Shown: piece by piece, positions 1 through 8,352 of the stretch | Layout: every line of letters begins with the position of its first letter | Position numbering within the stretch: position 1 is the stretch's first letter | DNA from: Caulobacteraceae bacterium | Lineage (GTDB): Bacteria; Pseudomonadota; Alphaproteobacteria; Caulobacterales; Caulobacteraceae | NCBI GenBank assembly: GCA_031291645.1 | Contig: JARLIQ010000063.1 | Coordinates: 1-64,000, forward strand | Direction of reading: 5' to 3' | Length of the DNA: 64,000 nucleotides | The notes under the pieces: generated by a model | The model's database searches: none | What the model was told of the DNA's origin: nothing | The model's input: the letters and a program-made list of their open reading frames with translations, nothing else | Made by a program: the position numbers and the translations under genes

Positions 1-60
1 CGGGCCGGCCCATCGTCAAGCCTGATCTGGCGCCACACGGCGCCGGCGCCGGAGGTTGAT

Positions 61-747
61 ATGAACCACACGCAAACCTCGTCCCGGCCGGCCTCGGGAC
101 GCTCATACAAGACCCTGCTCGCGGCCGCGGCGAGCCTGATCCTGGCCGTGCCGGTCGCGGCTTTCGCCCAATCGCAGAGCAGCCACGGCCCTGGCGGGGC
201 GCCCCACGGCGGCGGCCCGCAGGGCGGGCCGAGCCACGGCGGGGGCCCTTCGGGCGGCCCGCATGGCGGCGGCGGCCAGTTCCAAGGCGCCATACCCCAC
301 GGCGGACAGTCCCAGGGCGGTCCCGCTCATGGCGGCCCGGTCCAGGGCGGCCAGTCCCACGGCGGCCAGTCCCACGGCGGTCCGGCAGGTCCCGGCGGTC
401 CGCTGGCGCCGGGCGGCGTCTATCGCGGCTATGATGGCAGTGCGCAGCACGACGAGCACGGCAACGCCGGAGACCGCCGTGGCTTCGGGAACGATTTCCG
501 CTCGAGCCGCCGGTTCCATCCCGGCCCGTACCATCGGCCGCAGGGCTGGTACCAGCACAGCTGGCGCCACGGCGAGATCCTGCCGCCGCTGTTCTGGGGC
601 GAGGACTATTGGCTGATGGACTACTGGATGTTCAGCCTGTCGCCGCCGCCCTACGGCTATGTCTGGGTGCGCTACGGCGACGACGCCCTGCTCATCGACC
701 GCGCCACGGGCGAGATCGTCGAGGTGATCTACGGCGTCTTCTACTAG
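61..747 (+). CDS. RcnB-like secreted Gly/His-rich protein
   Basis: The 228-residue product starts with a basic stretch and a hydrophobic segment ending AAFAQS (about residues 20-38), a likely Sec signal peptide, so it should be periplasmic. Residues 40-115 are a low-complexity Gly/His/Gln/Pro region with repeated HGG and QGG units. The C-terminal 75 residues, with W-x-HG, PPPYGYVWVRYGDDALLI and a closing ATGEIVEVI, match the RcnB family, which in enterobacteria is linked to nickel/cobalt homeostasis. A GGAGG box lies 5 nt before the ATG. Metal binding by the His repeats is an inference; the family call rests on the C-terminal motif only. Confidence 0.8.
   Translation: MNHTQTSSRPASGRSYKTLLAAAASLILAVPVAAFAQSQSSHGPGGAPHGGGPQGGPSHGGGPSGGPHGGGGQFQGAIPHGGQSQGGPAHGGPVQGGQSHGGQSHGGPAGPGGPLAPGGVYRGYDGSAQHDEHGNAGDRRGFGNDFRSSRRFHPGPYHRPQGWYQHSWRHGEILPPLFWGEDYWLMDYWMFSLSPPPYGYVWVRYGDDALLIDRATGEIVEVIYGVFY
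346..375 (+). repeat. 15-bp exact tandem duplication in the RcnB-like gene
   Basis: The unit GGCGGCCAGTCCCAC occurs twice back to back and encodes GGQSH twice. Looser copies of the same GGxxHGG-coding unit surround it, so the repeat tract probably expands and contracts by slippage. Confidence 0.8.
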
Positions 748-887
748 CCGTCGCTGGGGCCCAGGCGCCGCGTGAGGTGGCGTCTGGGCCTCGCCCCCTG
801 GGGATTCCCCGTAGGGAAACGCCCCGAATTTTCAACCGGAAAGCCAGCCGTTAGCGTCCTCCCATACCTGCAACAGGGAGAGGTCCA

Positions 888-1136
888 ATGTCCGGGTTCA
901 CCCAGGTTTCCCACGCCGCCATCGTCTCGCGCCGCGAACTCGATCCCAAGGCGCCTGGCCTTTATCTGCAGATCAGCACCGAAGGCCCGCCGCGCTGGAC
1001 GCGGGACGCCGAGGCCGCCACCGCCTTCGAGTCGATGCGTGAAGCCTCGCGCGCCGCGGCCCGCCTTCCGGCGGCCCTTTGCGCCTACAGCATGCCCCGT
1101 GAAGTCGAACTGTTCGTCGGCCGCGAACTCAACTGA
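888..1136 (+). CDS. small conserved hypothetical protein
   Basis: This is an 82-residue soluble protein with no signal peptide or membrane segment. A strong ribosome site (GGGAGAGG, 4 nt from the ATG) supports it as a real gene. I do not recognise the family. The middle has a short Arg/Ala-rich helix and the end reads VELFVGRELN. It lies between the RcnB-like gene and the convergent indolepyruvate oxidoreductase gene, with 18 bp between the two stop codons. Confidence 0.6.
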   Translation: MSGFTQVSHAAIVSRRELDPKAPGLYLQISTEGPPRWTRDAEAATAFESMREASRAAARLPAALCAYSMPREVELFVGRELN

Positions 1137-1154
1137 CTGGGCCGCCGCGTCGCC

Positions 1155-4100
1155 CTACTCGGCGGCGATCGCGGCCGGTTGGTCGGCCCTGGCGAGCTCG
1201 GCCAGCAGCGCGGTGCGGGTGGTCTGGTGGGCGGCGATCGCCGCTTCCTTGACCGGGCCGTAGCCGCGGATTTCCGAAGGCGCCTGCGCCAACTTGATCG
1301 AGGCCGGCAGTCGGGCGGCGGTCATGCCGGCGCAAAGCCCCTCCACCATCATCAGATAGTCGGCCATCAGCCGGCGTTCCGCCCGGCGCTCGGCGGTGGC
1401 GCCGAAGGGATCGATGCGGGTTCCCCGCAGCCGCTTCAGCCCCGCCAGCAGCTTGAACAGGGTGAAGACCCAGGGGCCGAACTTGCGCTTGGCGGGCCGG
1501 CCGGTGGCCGGATCGATCTTGGAGATCAGCGGCGGCGAGAGCCAGACCGACAACCGCTTGGTGCTCGAGAACTGGCCGGCGAGCTCGGCCTTGAACGCCG
1601 GATCGGCGTAGAGGCGGGCGACCTCGTACTCGTCCTTGTAGGCCATCAGCCTGTAGGCGTTGACCGCCACGGCGCGGGCGAAGGCCTCGTCGATGTCCCC
1701 GCCCCTGCGGCCGGCGGCGCGGGCGGCGCTGACCAGCGCGCGATAGCGGTCGGCGTAGGCGGCGTCCTGATAGGCCGCCAGGTCGGCGGCGCGCCGGTCG
1801 ATCAGCGCATCCAGGCCCTCCGGCGCCTCGGGTTCGGCCGGGGCGAGGCCGGCGATGCGCTCGACCTCGGCCAGGTCGATGGCCGCCATCCGCCCCCAGT
1901 TGAAGGCGCGCTTGTTCAGGGCCACCGCCGCGCCGTTCAGCTCGATCGCCCGAGCGATGGCCTCGGCCGACAGCGGCGCCAGCCCCTTCTGCCAGGCGTA
2001 GCCCAGCATCAGGGTGTTGGCCGCCACGGTGTCGCCGAACAGGCCCTGGGCGAGGCCGGCCGCACGCAGCGACGTCGACCGATCAATGCCCGCGGCGCGG
2101 CGCAGGCGCGCGGACATCAGCGCCGTCGGCAGGCTGGCGTCGCGCTCGCCCACCACGTCGGCGGTCGGCGCCGCGTCGAGGTTGATCACCGCGGCGGTGC
2201 GGCCGCGAGAGAGCGTCTTCATCGCCTCGGGCGTGCTGGCGGCGACCATGTCGGTGGCGAGCAGCAGGTCGGTCTCGGCCGGTCCGATGCGGGCGGCGTG
2301 GATCTCGCTCGGCCGGGCCGCGATGCGGATCTGGCTGACCACCGCGCCGTTCTTCTGGGCCATGCCGGTGAAGTCGAGGACGCTGACGCCCTTGCCCTCC
2401 AGGTGTGCGGCGGCGCCGAGCAGCGCGCCGACCGTCAGGACGCCGAGCCCGCCGATGCCGGCGACATAGATGTTGTAGACGCCGGACAGGTCCGGAAGCT
2501 CGGGCGACGGCAGGGTGGCGAACCGCTCCGCCTCGATCCCCGCCAACCGGTCGGGAGCAGGCTTGCGCAACACCGGCCCGTCGACCTCGACGAAGCTCGG
2601 GCAGAAGCCCTTGGCGCAGGAGAAGTCCTTGTTGCAGGCGCTCTGGTTGACCTTGCGCTTGCGGCCGAAGGTCGTCTCCAGCGGCTCGACCGCGATACAG
2701 TTCGACTGGACCGAGCAGTCGCCGCAGCCCTCGCAGACCCTCGAATTGATGAACAGTCGCCGATCCGGATCGGGGAAGTCGCCCTTCTTGCGGCGGCGTC
2801 GCTTTTCCGCCGCGCAGGTCTGTTCGTAGACGATGGCGGTCACGCCGGGGACCTCGCGCAGCGTCTTTTGCACCGCGTCCAGCGCTTCGCGCCCGTGAAC
2901 CTCGACGCCCTCGGCCAGGCCCTCGGCCGACGTCCATTTCTCCGGCGCGTCCGAGACCAGCGCGATGCGGCCGACGCCTTCGGCGGCGAGCTGGCGGGTG
3001 ATGCGGGCGGGGTCGATCGCGCCTTCCGCCGGCTGGCCGCCGGTCATCGCGACCGCGTCGTTGTAGAGGATCTTGAAGGTGATGTTGGTCCGGGCCGCCA
3101 CGGCCGCGCGGATCGCCAGCAGGCCCGAGTGCTGGTAGGTGCCGTCGCCCAGGTTCTGGAACAGGTGGCGGGTCTGCGAGAAGGGCGCCGCGCCGACCCA
3201 CTGAAGCCCTTCGCCACCCATCTGGCTGAACACGGGCGTGCGCCGCTCCGGCTGGGCGAGGGCCATCACGTGGCACCCGATGCCGCCGCCGGCGATCGAC
3301 CCGTCGGGGACCTGCGTCGAGGTGTTGTGGGGGCAGCCGGAGCAGAAATACGGCCGCCGCGCGGGCGCGGCCTCCGCGGGCGCCGGAACCTTGGCGCGCG
3401 CCTCGAGCTCGGCGAGCCGGCCGGCCAGGGCCGCATCGACGCCGTTGGCGAGAAGACGGCCGGCGATCGCCCGCGCGACCATCAGCGGACTGAGTTCGCC
3501 CACCTCGGGCAGCAGCGGCCGGCCAGCCTCGCCGGCCTTGCCGAACACGCGGGGACGGCGGTCCGCCGGCAGGTCGTAGAGCGCGGACTTGACCTGGGCC
3601 TCGACGACGCCCCGCTTTTCCTCGACCACGATCAGCTCGCTCAGCCCCTCGGCGAAGCGGCGCACGCCCTCGCCTTCCAGCGGCCAGCTCATCGCCACCT
3701 TGTAGACCCCGACTCCAAGGCCGCTCAGCGTCCAGGCGTCCAGACCGAGGTCCGACAGGGCCTGCATCACGTCCTGGTGCGCCTTGCCGACGGTGACGAG
3801 GCCGATCCGGCGCCGCGGCGCCTCGACCACCGCCCGGTCCAGGCGATTGGCGCGGGCCCAGGCGAGCGCGGCGGGCAGCCGCTCCTCGATCAGCCGCCGC
3901 TCCAGTTCGGCCCGGCCGGCGGGCCAGGTCAGGGTGGCGTCCCAGTTCAGGCCGTGCGGCGGAAGCTCGAAATCGGCCGGGCGGGCGAAGCGCGGATAGG
4001 GATCGGGCAGGTCGAACGCGCCAGCGCTCTCGACCACCTCGGCTATGGTCTTCATCGCGACCCACAGTCCGGAAAAGCGCGAGAGGGCGAAGCCCGCGAG

Positions 4101-4655
4101 GCCGAGCGACAGGATTTCCGGCAGGCTCGACGGCTGCAGCACCGGCATCGACACCGCCTGGAAGATGCCGTCGGTCTGGTGCGGGAAGGTGGAGGACTGG
4201 GCGGCGTGGTCGTCACCGGCCACGGCCAGCACCCCGCCCAGCGGCGCGGTTCCCATCACGTTGGCGGTGCGGAAGACGTCGCCCGTCCGGTCGACGCCGG
4301 GACCCTTGCCGTACCAGATCCCGAACACCCCGTCGGCGCGCGTCGGCCCGAAGGCGCGATGCTGCTGCGCGCCCCACAGGGCGGTGGCCGCCAGGTCTTC
4401 GTTGAGGCCCGGCTGGAACAGCACGTCCTCGGCCTTGAGCAGCGTCTCCGCGCGCCAGAGCTGCTGATCGTAGCCGCCGAGCGGCGAGCCGCGGTAGCCG
4501 CTGACCAGGCCTGCGGTGTTCAGCCCCGCCGCGCGATCCAGCCGGCGCTGCATCATCGGCAGCCGCACCAGCGCCTGGATGCCGGTCATGAAGATCCGGC
4601 CGCGCTCCCGGCGATAGACCTCGTCCAGGGTGAAATCGAGGTCGATGATCGACAT
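1155..4655 (-). CDS. indolepyruvate ferredoxin oxidoreductase, fused IorA-IorB type
   Basis: This 1166-residue enzyme oxidatively decarboxylates aryl pyruvates (indolepyruvate, phenylpyruvate) to aryl-acetyl-CoA with ferredoxin as acceptor. Visible elements, in order: an N-terminal TPP/pyrimidine half; CSGCPHNTS near residue 436; a thiamine diphosphate motif beginning GDGTYQHSG near 505 and ending in ILYND; a ferredoxin-like cluster CEGCGDCSVQSNC near 638-650; then an IorB/gamma domain (VAGIGGLGVLTVGALL) near 730. The length suits the single-chain aerobic form. It is divergent from an Lrp/AsnC regulator, which probably controls it in response to amino acids. True substrate range cannot be read from sequence. 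Confidence 0.92.
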   Translation of the reverse strand: MSIIDLDFTLDEVYRRERGRIFMTGIQALVRLPMMQRRLDRAAGLNTAGLVSGYRGSPLGGYDQQLWRAETLLKAEDVLFQPGLNEDLAATALWGAQQHRAFGPTRADGVFGIWYGKGPGVDRTGDVFRTANVMGTAPLGGVLAVAGDDHAAQSSTFPHQTDGIFQAVSMPVLQPSSLPEILSLGLAGFALSRFSGLWVAMKTIAEVVESAGAFDLPDPYPRFARPADFELPPHGLNWDATLTWPAGRAELERRLIEERLPAALAWARANRLDRAVVEAPRRRIGLVTVGKAHQDVMQALSDLGLDAWTLSGLGVGVYKVAMSWPLEGEGVRRFAEGLSELIVVEEKRGVVEAQVKSALYDLPADRRPRVFGKAGEAGRPLLPEVGELSPLMVARAIAGRLLANGVDAALAGRLAELEARAKVPAPAEAAPARRPYFCSGCPHNTSTQVPDGSIAGGGIGCHVMALAQPERRTPVFSQMGGEGLQWVGAAPFSQTRHLFQNLGDGTYQHSGLLAIRAAVAARTNITFKILYNDAVAMTGGQPAEGAIDPARITRQLAAEGVGRIALVSDAPEKWTSAEGLAEGVEVHGREALDAVQKTLREVPGVTAIVYEQTCAAEKRRRRKKGDFPDPDRRLFINSRVCEGCGDCSVQSNCIAVEPLETTFGRKRKVNQSACNKDFSCAKGFCPSFVEVDGPVLRKPAPDRLAGIEAERFATLPSPELPDLSGVYNIYVAGIGGLGVLTVGALLGAAAHLEGKGVSVLDFTGMAQKNGAVVSQIRIAARPSEIHAARIGPAETDLLLATDMVAASTPEAMKTLSRGRTAAVINLDAAPTADVVGERDASLPTALMSARLRRAAGIDRSTSLRAAGLAQGLFGDTVAANTLMLGYAWQKGLAPLSAEAIARAIELNGAAVALNKRAFNWGRMAAIDLAEVERIAGLAPAEPEAPEGLDALIDRRAADLAAYQDAAYADRYRALVSAARAAGRRGGDIDEAFARAVAVNAYRLMAYKDEYEVARLYADPAFKAELAGQFSSTKRLSVWLSPPLISKIDPATGRPAKRKFGPWVFTLFKLLAGLKRLRGTRIDPFGATAERRAERRLMADYLMMVEGLCAGMTAARLPASIKLAQAPSEIRGYGPVKEAAIAAHQTTRTALLAELARADQPAAIAAE

Positions 4656-4733
4656 GGGCCGCCCCGTTGGATTTGTCCATGAGGTTAGGCTATCTCCCTT
4701 GGCAAGAGGGCCTAAATTGCGATACCGATCTGG

Positions 4734-4756
4734 CTAGTATTAGTAATGGTTACTAG
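4734..4756. promoter_or_regulatory. inverted repeat between the oxidoreductase and Lrp genes, likely Lrp operator
   Basis: The 130-bp divergent region holds a perfect 6-3-6 repeat TAGTAA-TGG-TTACTA at 4741-4755, nested with CTAGTA/TACTAG at 4734-4739 and 4751-4756. It lies 30 bp before the regulator start. Its size and position suit an Lrp/AsnC dimer site controlling both genes; binding itself is inferred. Confidence 0.5.
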
Positions 4757-4785
4757 TTGATGGCCAATTCACAGGTTGAATCACC

Positions 4786-5250
4786 ATGAAAGAATTGGAC
4801 GCCATCGATCGGCGAATCCTCCGGCTACTGAGCGAGGACGGCCGGATGGCCTGGCGCGACCTGGCCGAGCAGGTGGGCCTGTCGCTGACGCCGACGATCC
4901 GTCGCGTGCGACTCTTGGAGGAGCGCGGCTATATCGAGGGCTATACGGCGCAGTTGAGCGAAGAGCGGCTGGCCGGCTCGATGACCGTCTTCGTCTCGGT
5001 CACGCTGGAACGGCAGTCAGGCCATACCCTCAGCATCTTCGAGCAGGAAATCGCCCGCATCCCCAATGTGATGAGCGGCTACGTCATGACCGGCGGGGCC
5101 GACTACCTGCTGCGCGTGGTCGTGCGCGACCTGGCCGAATACCAGCGCTTCCTGACCGACGGCCTGACGCGAATTCCCGGCGTGGCCCACATCCAGTCCA
5201 GCTTCGCCTTGAAGCCGATCCTGCAGCGTTCGGCCAGTCCGCTGGTCTGA
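4786..5250 (+). CDS. Lrp/AsnC family transcriptional regulator
   Basis: The 154-residue protein has the standard Lrp layout: an N-terminal winged helix (LDAIDRRILRLLSEDGR, then the recognition region LSLTPTIRRVRLLE) and a C-terminal RAM/ligand domain containing YVMTGGADYLLRVVVRDL. Such regulators sense amino acids and usually control an adjacent catabolic gene. Here the neighbour is the divergent indolepyruvate oxidoreductase, so regulation of aromatic amino-acid breakdown is likely. No good Shine-Dalgarno precedes the ATG. Confidence 0.92.
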   Translation: MKELDAIDRRILRLLSEDGRMAWRDLAEQVGLSLTPTIRRVRLLEERGYIEGYTAQLSEERLAGSMTVFVSVTLERQSGHTLSIFEQEIARIPNVMSGYVMTGGADYLLRVVVRDLAEYQRFLTDGLTRIPGVAHIQSSFALKPILQRSASPLV

Positions 5251-5258
5251 CGACCGCC

Positions 5259-5630
5259 CTACTGGGCGGTGGTCGCGCGCGTCGCCCACTGCACGCCGAT
5301 GAAGGCGCCCTTGACCCGGGGCAGCAGGGTCAGGGTCGCGACCGAGATCGCCGTGAAGGTCACCGCGACCACCGCCGCCGCCGGCCAGGTCCAGATGAAG
5401 CTGAAGCAGAGCAGCGGCGCGACCACCAGGTGGCCGACGATCAGGATGGTGAAATAGGCCGGCCCGTCGTCGGCGCGATAGGCTGACAGGTCGTGCCCGC
5501 ACGCCTCGCACCGGGGCTCGACCTTGAGATAGCTGCGGAACAGGCGACCTTCGCCGCAGTTGGGGCAGTGGCCCATCAGCCCGCGCCTGAGACCTTCTCC
5601 AGCGGAACGGTCGTGATCGAAGCCGGCCAT
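5259..5630 (-). CDS. DUF983 family zinc-ribbon membrane protein
   Basis: From the ATG at 5630 the protein has 123 residues. This start is preceded by GGAGG at 8 nt, while the longer upstream readings overlap the inverted repeats. The N-terminal half has two CxxC pairs (CPNCGEGRLF and CEACGHDL) typical of a DUF983 zinc ribbon, followed by two hydrophobic helices (about residues 50-95). The function of DUF983 is unknown. It is convergent with the Lrp gene and follows the MocR-type gene on the same strand, but has its own promoter-like spacer. Confidence 0.85.
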   Translation of the reverse strand: MAGFDHDRSAGEGLRRGLMGHCPNCGEGRLFRSYLKVEPRCEACGHDLSAYRADDGPAYFTILIVGHLVVAPLLCFSFIWTWPAAAVVAVTFTAISVATLTLLPRVKGAFIGVQWATRATTAQ

Positions 5631-5659
5631 GTCCGGATCCTCCAATGACATGACCATTA

Positions 5660-5705
5660 TGTATGGATTCATGATCCATACATTCAATCAGTATGAATCC
5701 ATACA
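5660..5705 (-). promoter_or_regulatory. three TGTATGGAT half-sites upstream of the DUF983 gene
   Basis: TGTATGGAT occurs at 5660-5668 on the plus strand and at 5674-5682 and 5697-5705 on the minus strand. The first two copies form an inverted repeat with a 5-nt spacer. The block lies 30-75 bp before the DUF983 start and ends at the stop codon of the MocR-type gene. It looks like a repressor or activator site; the cognate factor is unknown. Confidence 0.5.
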
Positions 5706-5706
5706 A

Positions 5707-7116
5707 TCAGACCGTGCCGAGCGCCCAGACCGGGTCCTGGTCCAACAGCTCGCGCACCTGGCGCAGGGCGGCGGCGAGGTCGCGTCGGGTTTCCGGCGCG
5801 CCGAGGCTTAGGCGGACGGCCCCTGGCGGCTGGCCCGTGGTGCAGAAGGCGTCGCTCATGACCACACCCACCCCCCGCGCGCCCAGCCGGGCGGTGAAGG
5901 CGCCGCGGGTCCAGCCCGCCGGCAGCGGCAACCAGGCGTGGAAGGCGTCGGGCCGGCCGACGACATCGTGGCCGTCCAGGATCTGGCGCACCAGTGCGGA
6001 CCGCGCCTCGGTCTCACGGCGGATGGCGGCGAGGATGGCGAGCTCGGTCCCGTCCTCGATCCAGCGGCGGGCGATCGCGGCCGTCAGGGGCGAGGCCATG
6101 CCGACCGTGGCGCGCAGGGCGCCGGCCAACCGCCCGGCCCGCCGCGCGTCCGGCGCGGCCACATAGGCGATGCGCAAGGCCGGCGACATCACCTTGGCGA
6201 CGCCGGCGACATGCCAGCTCAGCTCCGGCGCCAGGGCGGCGAGCGGTGGCGGGGCGTCGGCCGGCAGACGGCCGTAGGCGTCGTCCTCGATGATCGGGAC
6301 GCCGTGCCGGCGGGCGACCTCGACGACGGCCGCGCGCCGGACCGCCGACTGGGTGGCCGTGGTCGGATTGTTCAGCGTCGGCGTGCAGTAAAGGGCCTTG
6401 GGCGCATGGGCGCGGCAGGCGGCGTCGAAGGCGTCGGGCAGCAGCCCCTCGGCGTCCATCGCCACCCCCTCGATCCGCACCCCCAGATGGGCCGCCAGCG
6501 CTCGGAAGCCGGGATAGGCCAGGGCCTCGGCGCAGACCACCTCGCCCGGCTTCGCCAGCAGGCTGGTGATGGCCAGGAGCGCGCCCTGGGCCCCGGCGGC
6601 GACCAGCACCCGATCCTCGGTCACGTCCGGCAGGCGATCGCGCAGCCACCGCACCCCGGCCGCGCGGTCTGCGCCCGAACCGCCGGCCTCCTGGTAGCCC
6701 AGCAGTAGCGGCAGGCCCTGGCTGCGCTCGACCGCGTCCAGCGCCCCCCACATGCGCCGCACCAGGGCGGGATCGTCGAACAGAGGCGGCAGGTTCATGT
6801 TCATGTCGGCCGCGCCGCGCAGGGGCGGGACCGCATGGCCCGCGCCCGCCGCGACGAAGGTGCCGCGCCCGACCCTCGCCTCCACCAGCCGGCGCGCGGC
6901 CGCCTCGCTGTAGGCCCGGGTGACCGTGGTCAGGTCGACGCCGAGCCGCCGCGCCAAGCTGCGCTGGGTGGGCAGGCGATCACCAGGCGCCAGCCGGCCG
7001 TCGCGCACCGCCTGGGCGATGGCCTCGACGATGGCGGCGTAGACCGGCCGCGCTTCCTTGCGGATATCGGCGGCCCAGGCCGGGACGGCTTCATTGTCGG
7101 AGGACGGCACACCCAT
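5707..7116 (-). CDS. MocR-type PLP-dependent transcriptional regulator
   Basis: The protein (469 residues from the ATG at 7116) joins an N-terminal GntR winged helix (IAQAVRDGRLAPGDRLPTQR, then LARRLGVDLTTVTRAYSEA) to a class I aminotransferase-like domain from about residue 110. The aminotransferase part keeps the PTLNNPT and EDDAYGR motifs and a probable PLP lysine in GVAKVMSPALR. MocR proteins usually act as PLP- or amino-acid-responsive regulators. It is divergent from an aminotransferase gene and a palindrome overlaps its start, so it probably regulates that gene and itself. A TTG start at 7128 is possible but has poor ribosome-site spacing. Confidence 0.9.
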   Translation of the reverse strand: MGVPSSDNEAVPAWAADIRKEARPVYAAIVEAIAQAVRDGRLAPGDRLPTQRSLARRLGVDLTTVTRAYSEAAARRLVEARVGRGTFVAAGAGHAVPPLRGAADMNMNLPPLFDDPALVRRMWGALDAVERSQGLPLLLGYQEAGGSGADRAAGVRWLRDRLPDVTEDRVLVAAGAQGALLAITSLLAKPGEVVCAEALAYPGFRALAAHLGVRIEGVAMDAEGLLPDAFDAACRAHAPKALYCTPTLNNPTTATQSAVRRAAVVEVARRHGVPIIEDDAYGRLPADAPPPLAALAPELSWHVAGVAKVMSPALRIAYVAAPDARRAGRLAGALRATVGMASPLTAAIARRWIEDGTELAILAAIRRETEARSALVRQILDGHDVVGRPDAFHAWLPLPAGWTRGAFTARLGARGVGVVMSDAFCTTGQPPGAVRLSLGAPETRRDLAAALRQVRELLDQDPVWALGTV

Positions 7117-7146
7117 GCAATAGCCCAATGCTCCCGCATTGCATGG
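7113..7146. promoter_or_regulatory. nested inverted repeat at the MocR start, likely its operator
   Basis: CCATGCAAT (7113-7121) and ATTGCATGG (7138-7146) are perfect inverted arms 16 nt apart. A second pair, CAATGC (7126-7131) and GCATTG (7136-7141), is nested inside. This overlaps the MocR start codon and faces the divergent aminotransferase, which suggests autoregulation. Confidence 0.5.
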
Positions 7147-7244
7147 ATTTCAAGCCGGGCCTTCGAGCCACCTCCCGGGGGCTGGCGCGGCGGCGCGGCG
7201 CGGGGCAACCTGCCGGGCCCGCCCCTGAACGCCGGAGACCGCTG

Positions 7245-8345
7245 TTGCGCTACGTCCGCATGCCGATCGAGAAGGAGTCGCCGGAGGAGTACGGCTACGA
7301 CCTGATCCGCTTCAACCTGTCGGAAAGCTCGGTCTCGGACCGCAGCTTCAAGGCCCTGGGCCTGGATCTGCCGGACATCACTCTGCTCTACGGCGAGCAC
7401 CGGGGTCCGCGCGAGCTGCGCGAGTTGATCGCCGCCGAGGGCGCGGGCCTGGCCGCCGACGACGTGCTGCTGACCGGCGGCGCGGCCGGCGCCCTCTTTA
7501 TCATCTCGACCGCCCTGCTTGGGCCCGGCGACCATCTGGTGGTGGTGCGGCCCAACTATGCGACCAATATCGAGACGCCCCGCGCGATCGGCTGCGACAT
7601 CGCCTATCACGACCTCAGGTTCGAGGACGGCTTTGCGATCGACGTCGAGCGCCTAGCCGCCGAGATCACCCCGCGCACGCGCCTGATCAGCGTCACCTGC
7701 CCGCACAATCCGACCGGCGTCGCGCTGAGCCTGGACCAGCTCCAGGCCCTCGTCGGCCTGGCCGAGCGGCATGGCTGCCGCCTGCTCGTCGACGAGACCT
7801 ACCGCGACCTGAGCTACACCCCGCCCCTGCCGCTCGCCGCCTCGCTCAGCCCGAGCGCGATCAGCGTCTCGTCCCTGTCCAAGGCCTACGGCGTGCCGGG
7901 CGTGCGCATGGGCTGGGTGATCACCCGCGATCCCGCGCTGCAGGAGACCTTCCTGGCCGCCAAGGAGCAGATCAGCATCTGCGGCAGCGCGATCGACGAA
8001 TGGGTCGCCCTCCAGGTCGTGCGCCGCAAGGCCGAGCTGCTGGCTGAGACCCTGCCGCAGATGCGCCGCCGCCTGGCCCTCGTCGCCGACTGGATGGCCG
8101 GCGAGCCGCTGCTGGAGTGGGTGCCGCCCACGGGCGGGGTCGTCTGCTTCCCACGCATGACGGCCGAGCCGGCCGGCGGGACAGCGGCCTTCTACCAGCG
8201 CCTGCTGCAGGCCCACGGCGCTTACGTCGGCCCCGGCCATTGGTTCGAGATGTCCGACCGCCACTTCCGCCTGGGCTATGGCTGGCCCACGTCCGAAGAG
8301 CTCGAAGGGGGCCTGAAGGCGATCTCGGCGGCGCTGCGGGGCTGA
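7245..8345 (+). CDS. class I/II PLP-dependent aminotransferase
   Basis: This cytosolic fold-type I enzyme has the core signatures CPHNPTGVALS (substrate and cofactor loop), DETYRDLSY (Asp for the pyridine nitrogen) and SVSSLSKAYGVPGVRMGW (Schiff-base lysine near residue 212). The start is taken as TTG at 7245, 6 nt after GGAGA; ATG at 7260 is the alternative. The N-terminus, with MPIEKESPEEYGYD, is typical of a small aminotransferase group of uncertain substrate. The divergent MocR gene is its probable regulator. Confidence 0.85.
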   Translation: MRYVRMPIEKESPEEYGYDLIRFNLSESSVSDRSFKALGLDLPDITLLYGEHRGPRELRELIAAEGAGLAADDVLLTGGAAGALFIISTALLGPGDHLVVVRPNYATNIETPRAIGCDIAYHDLRFEDGFAIDVERLAAEITPRTRLISVTCPHNPTGVALSLDQLQALVGLAERHGCRLLVDETYRDLSYTPPLPLAASLSPSAISVSSLSKAYGVPGVRMGWVITRDPALQETFLAAKEQISICGSAIDEWVALQVVRRKAELLAETLPQMRRRLALVADWMAGEPLLEWVPPTGGVVCFPRMTAEPAGGTAAFYQRLLQAHGAYVGPGHWFEMSDRHFRLGYGWPTSEELEGGLKAISAALRG

Positions 8346-8352
8346 GGCCGCC

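Noticed and set aside
1179-4682. 1167-codon open frame on the plus strand
   Set aside because: It lies antisense to the indolepyruvate oxidoreductase, whose motifs are unmistakable; the antisense protein is low-complexity Gly/Arg/Ala with no motifs, a GC-bias shadow.
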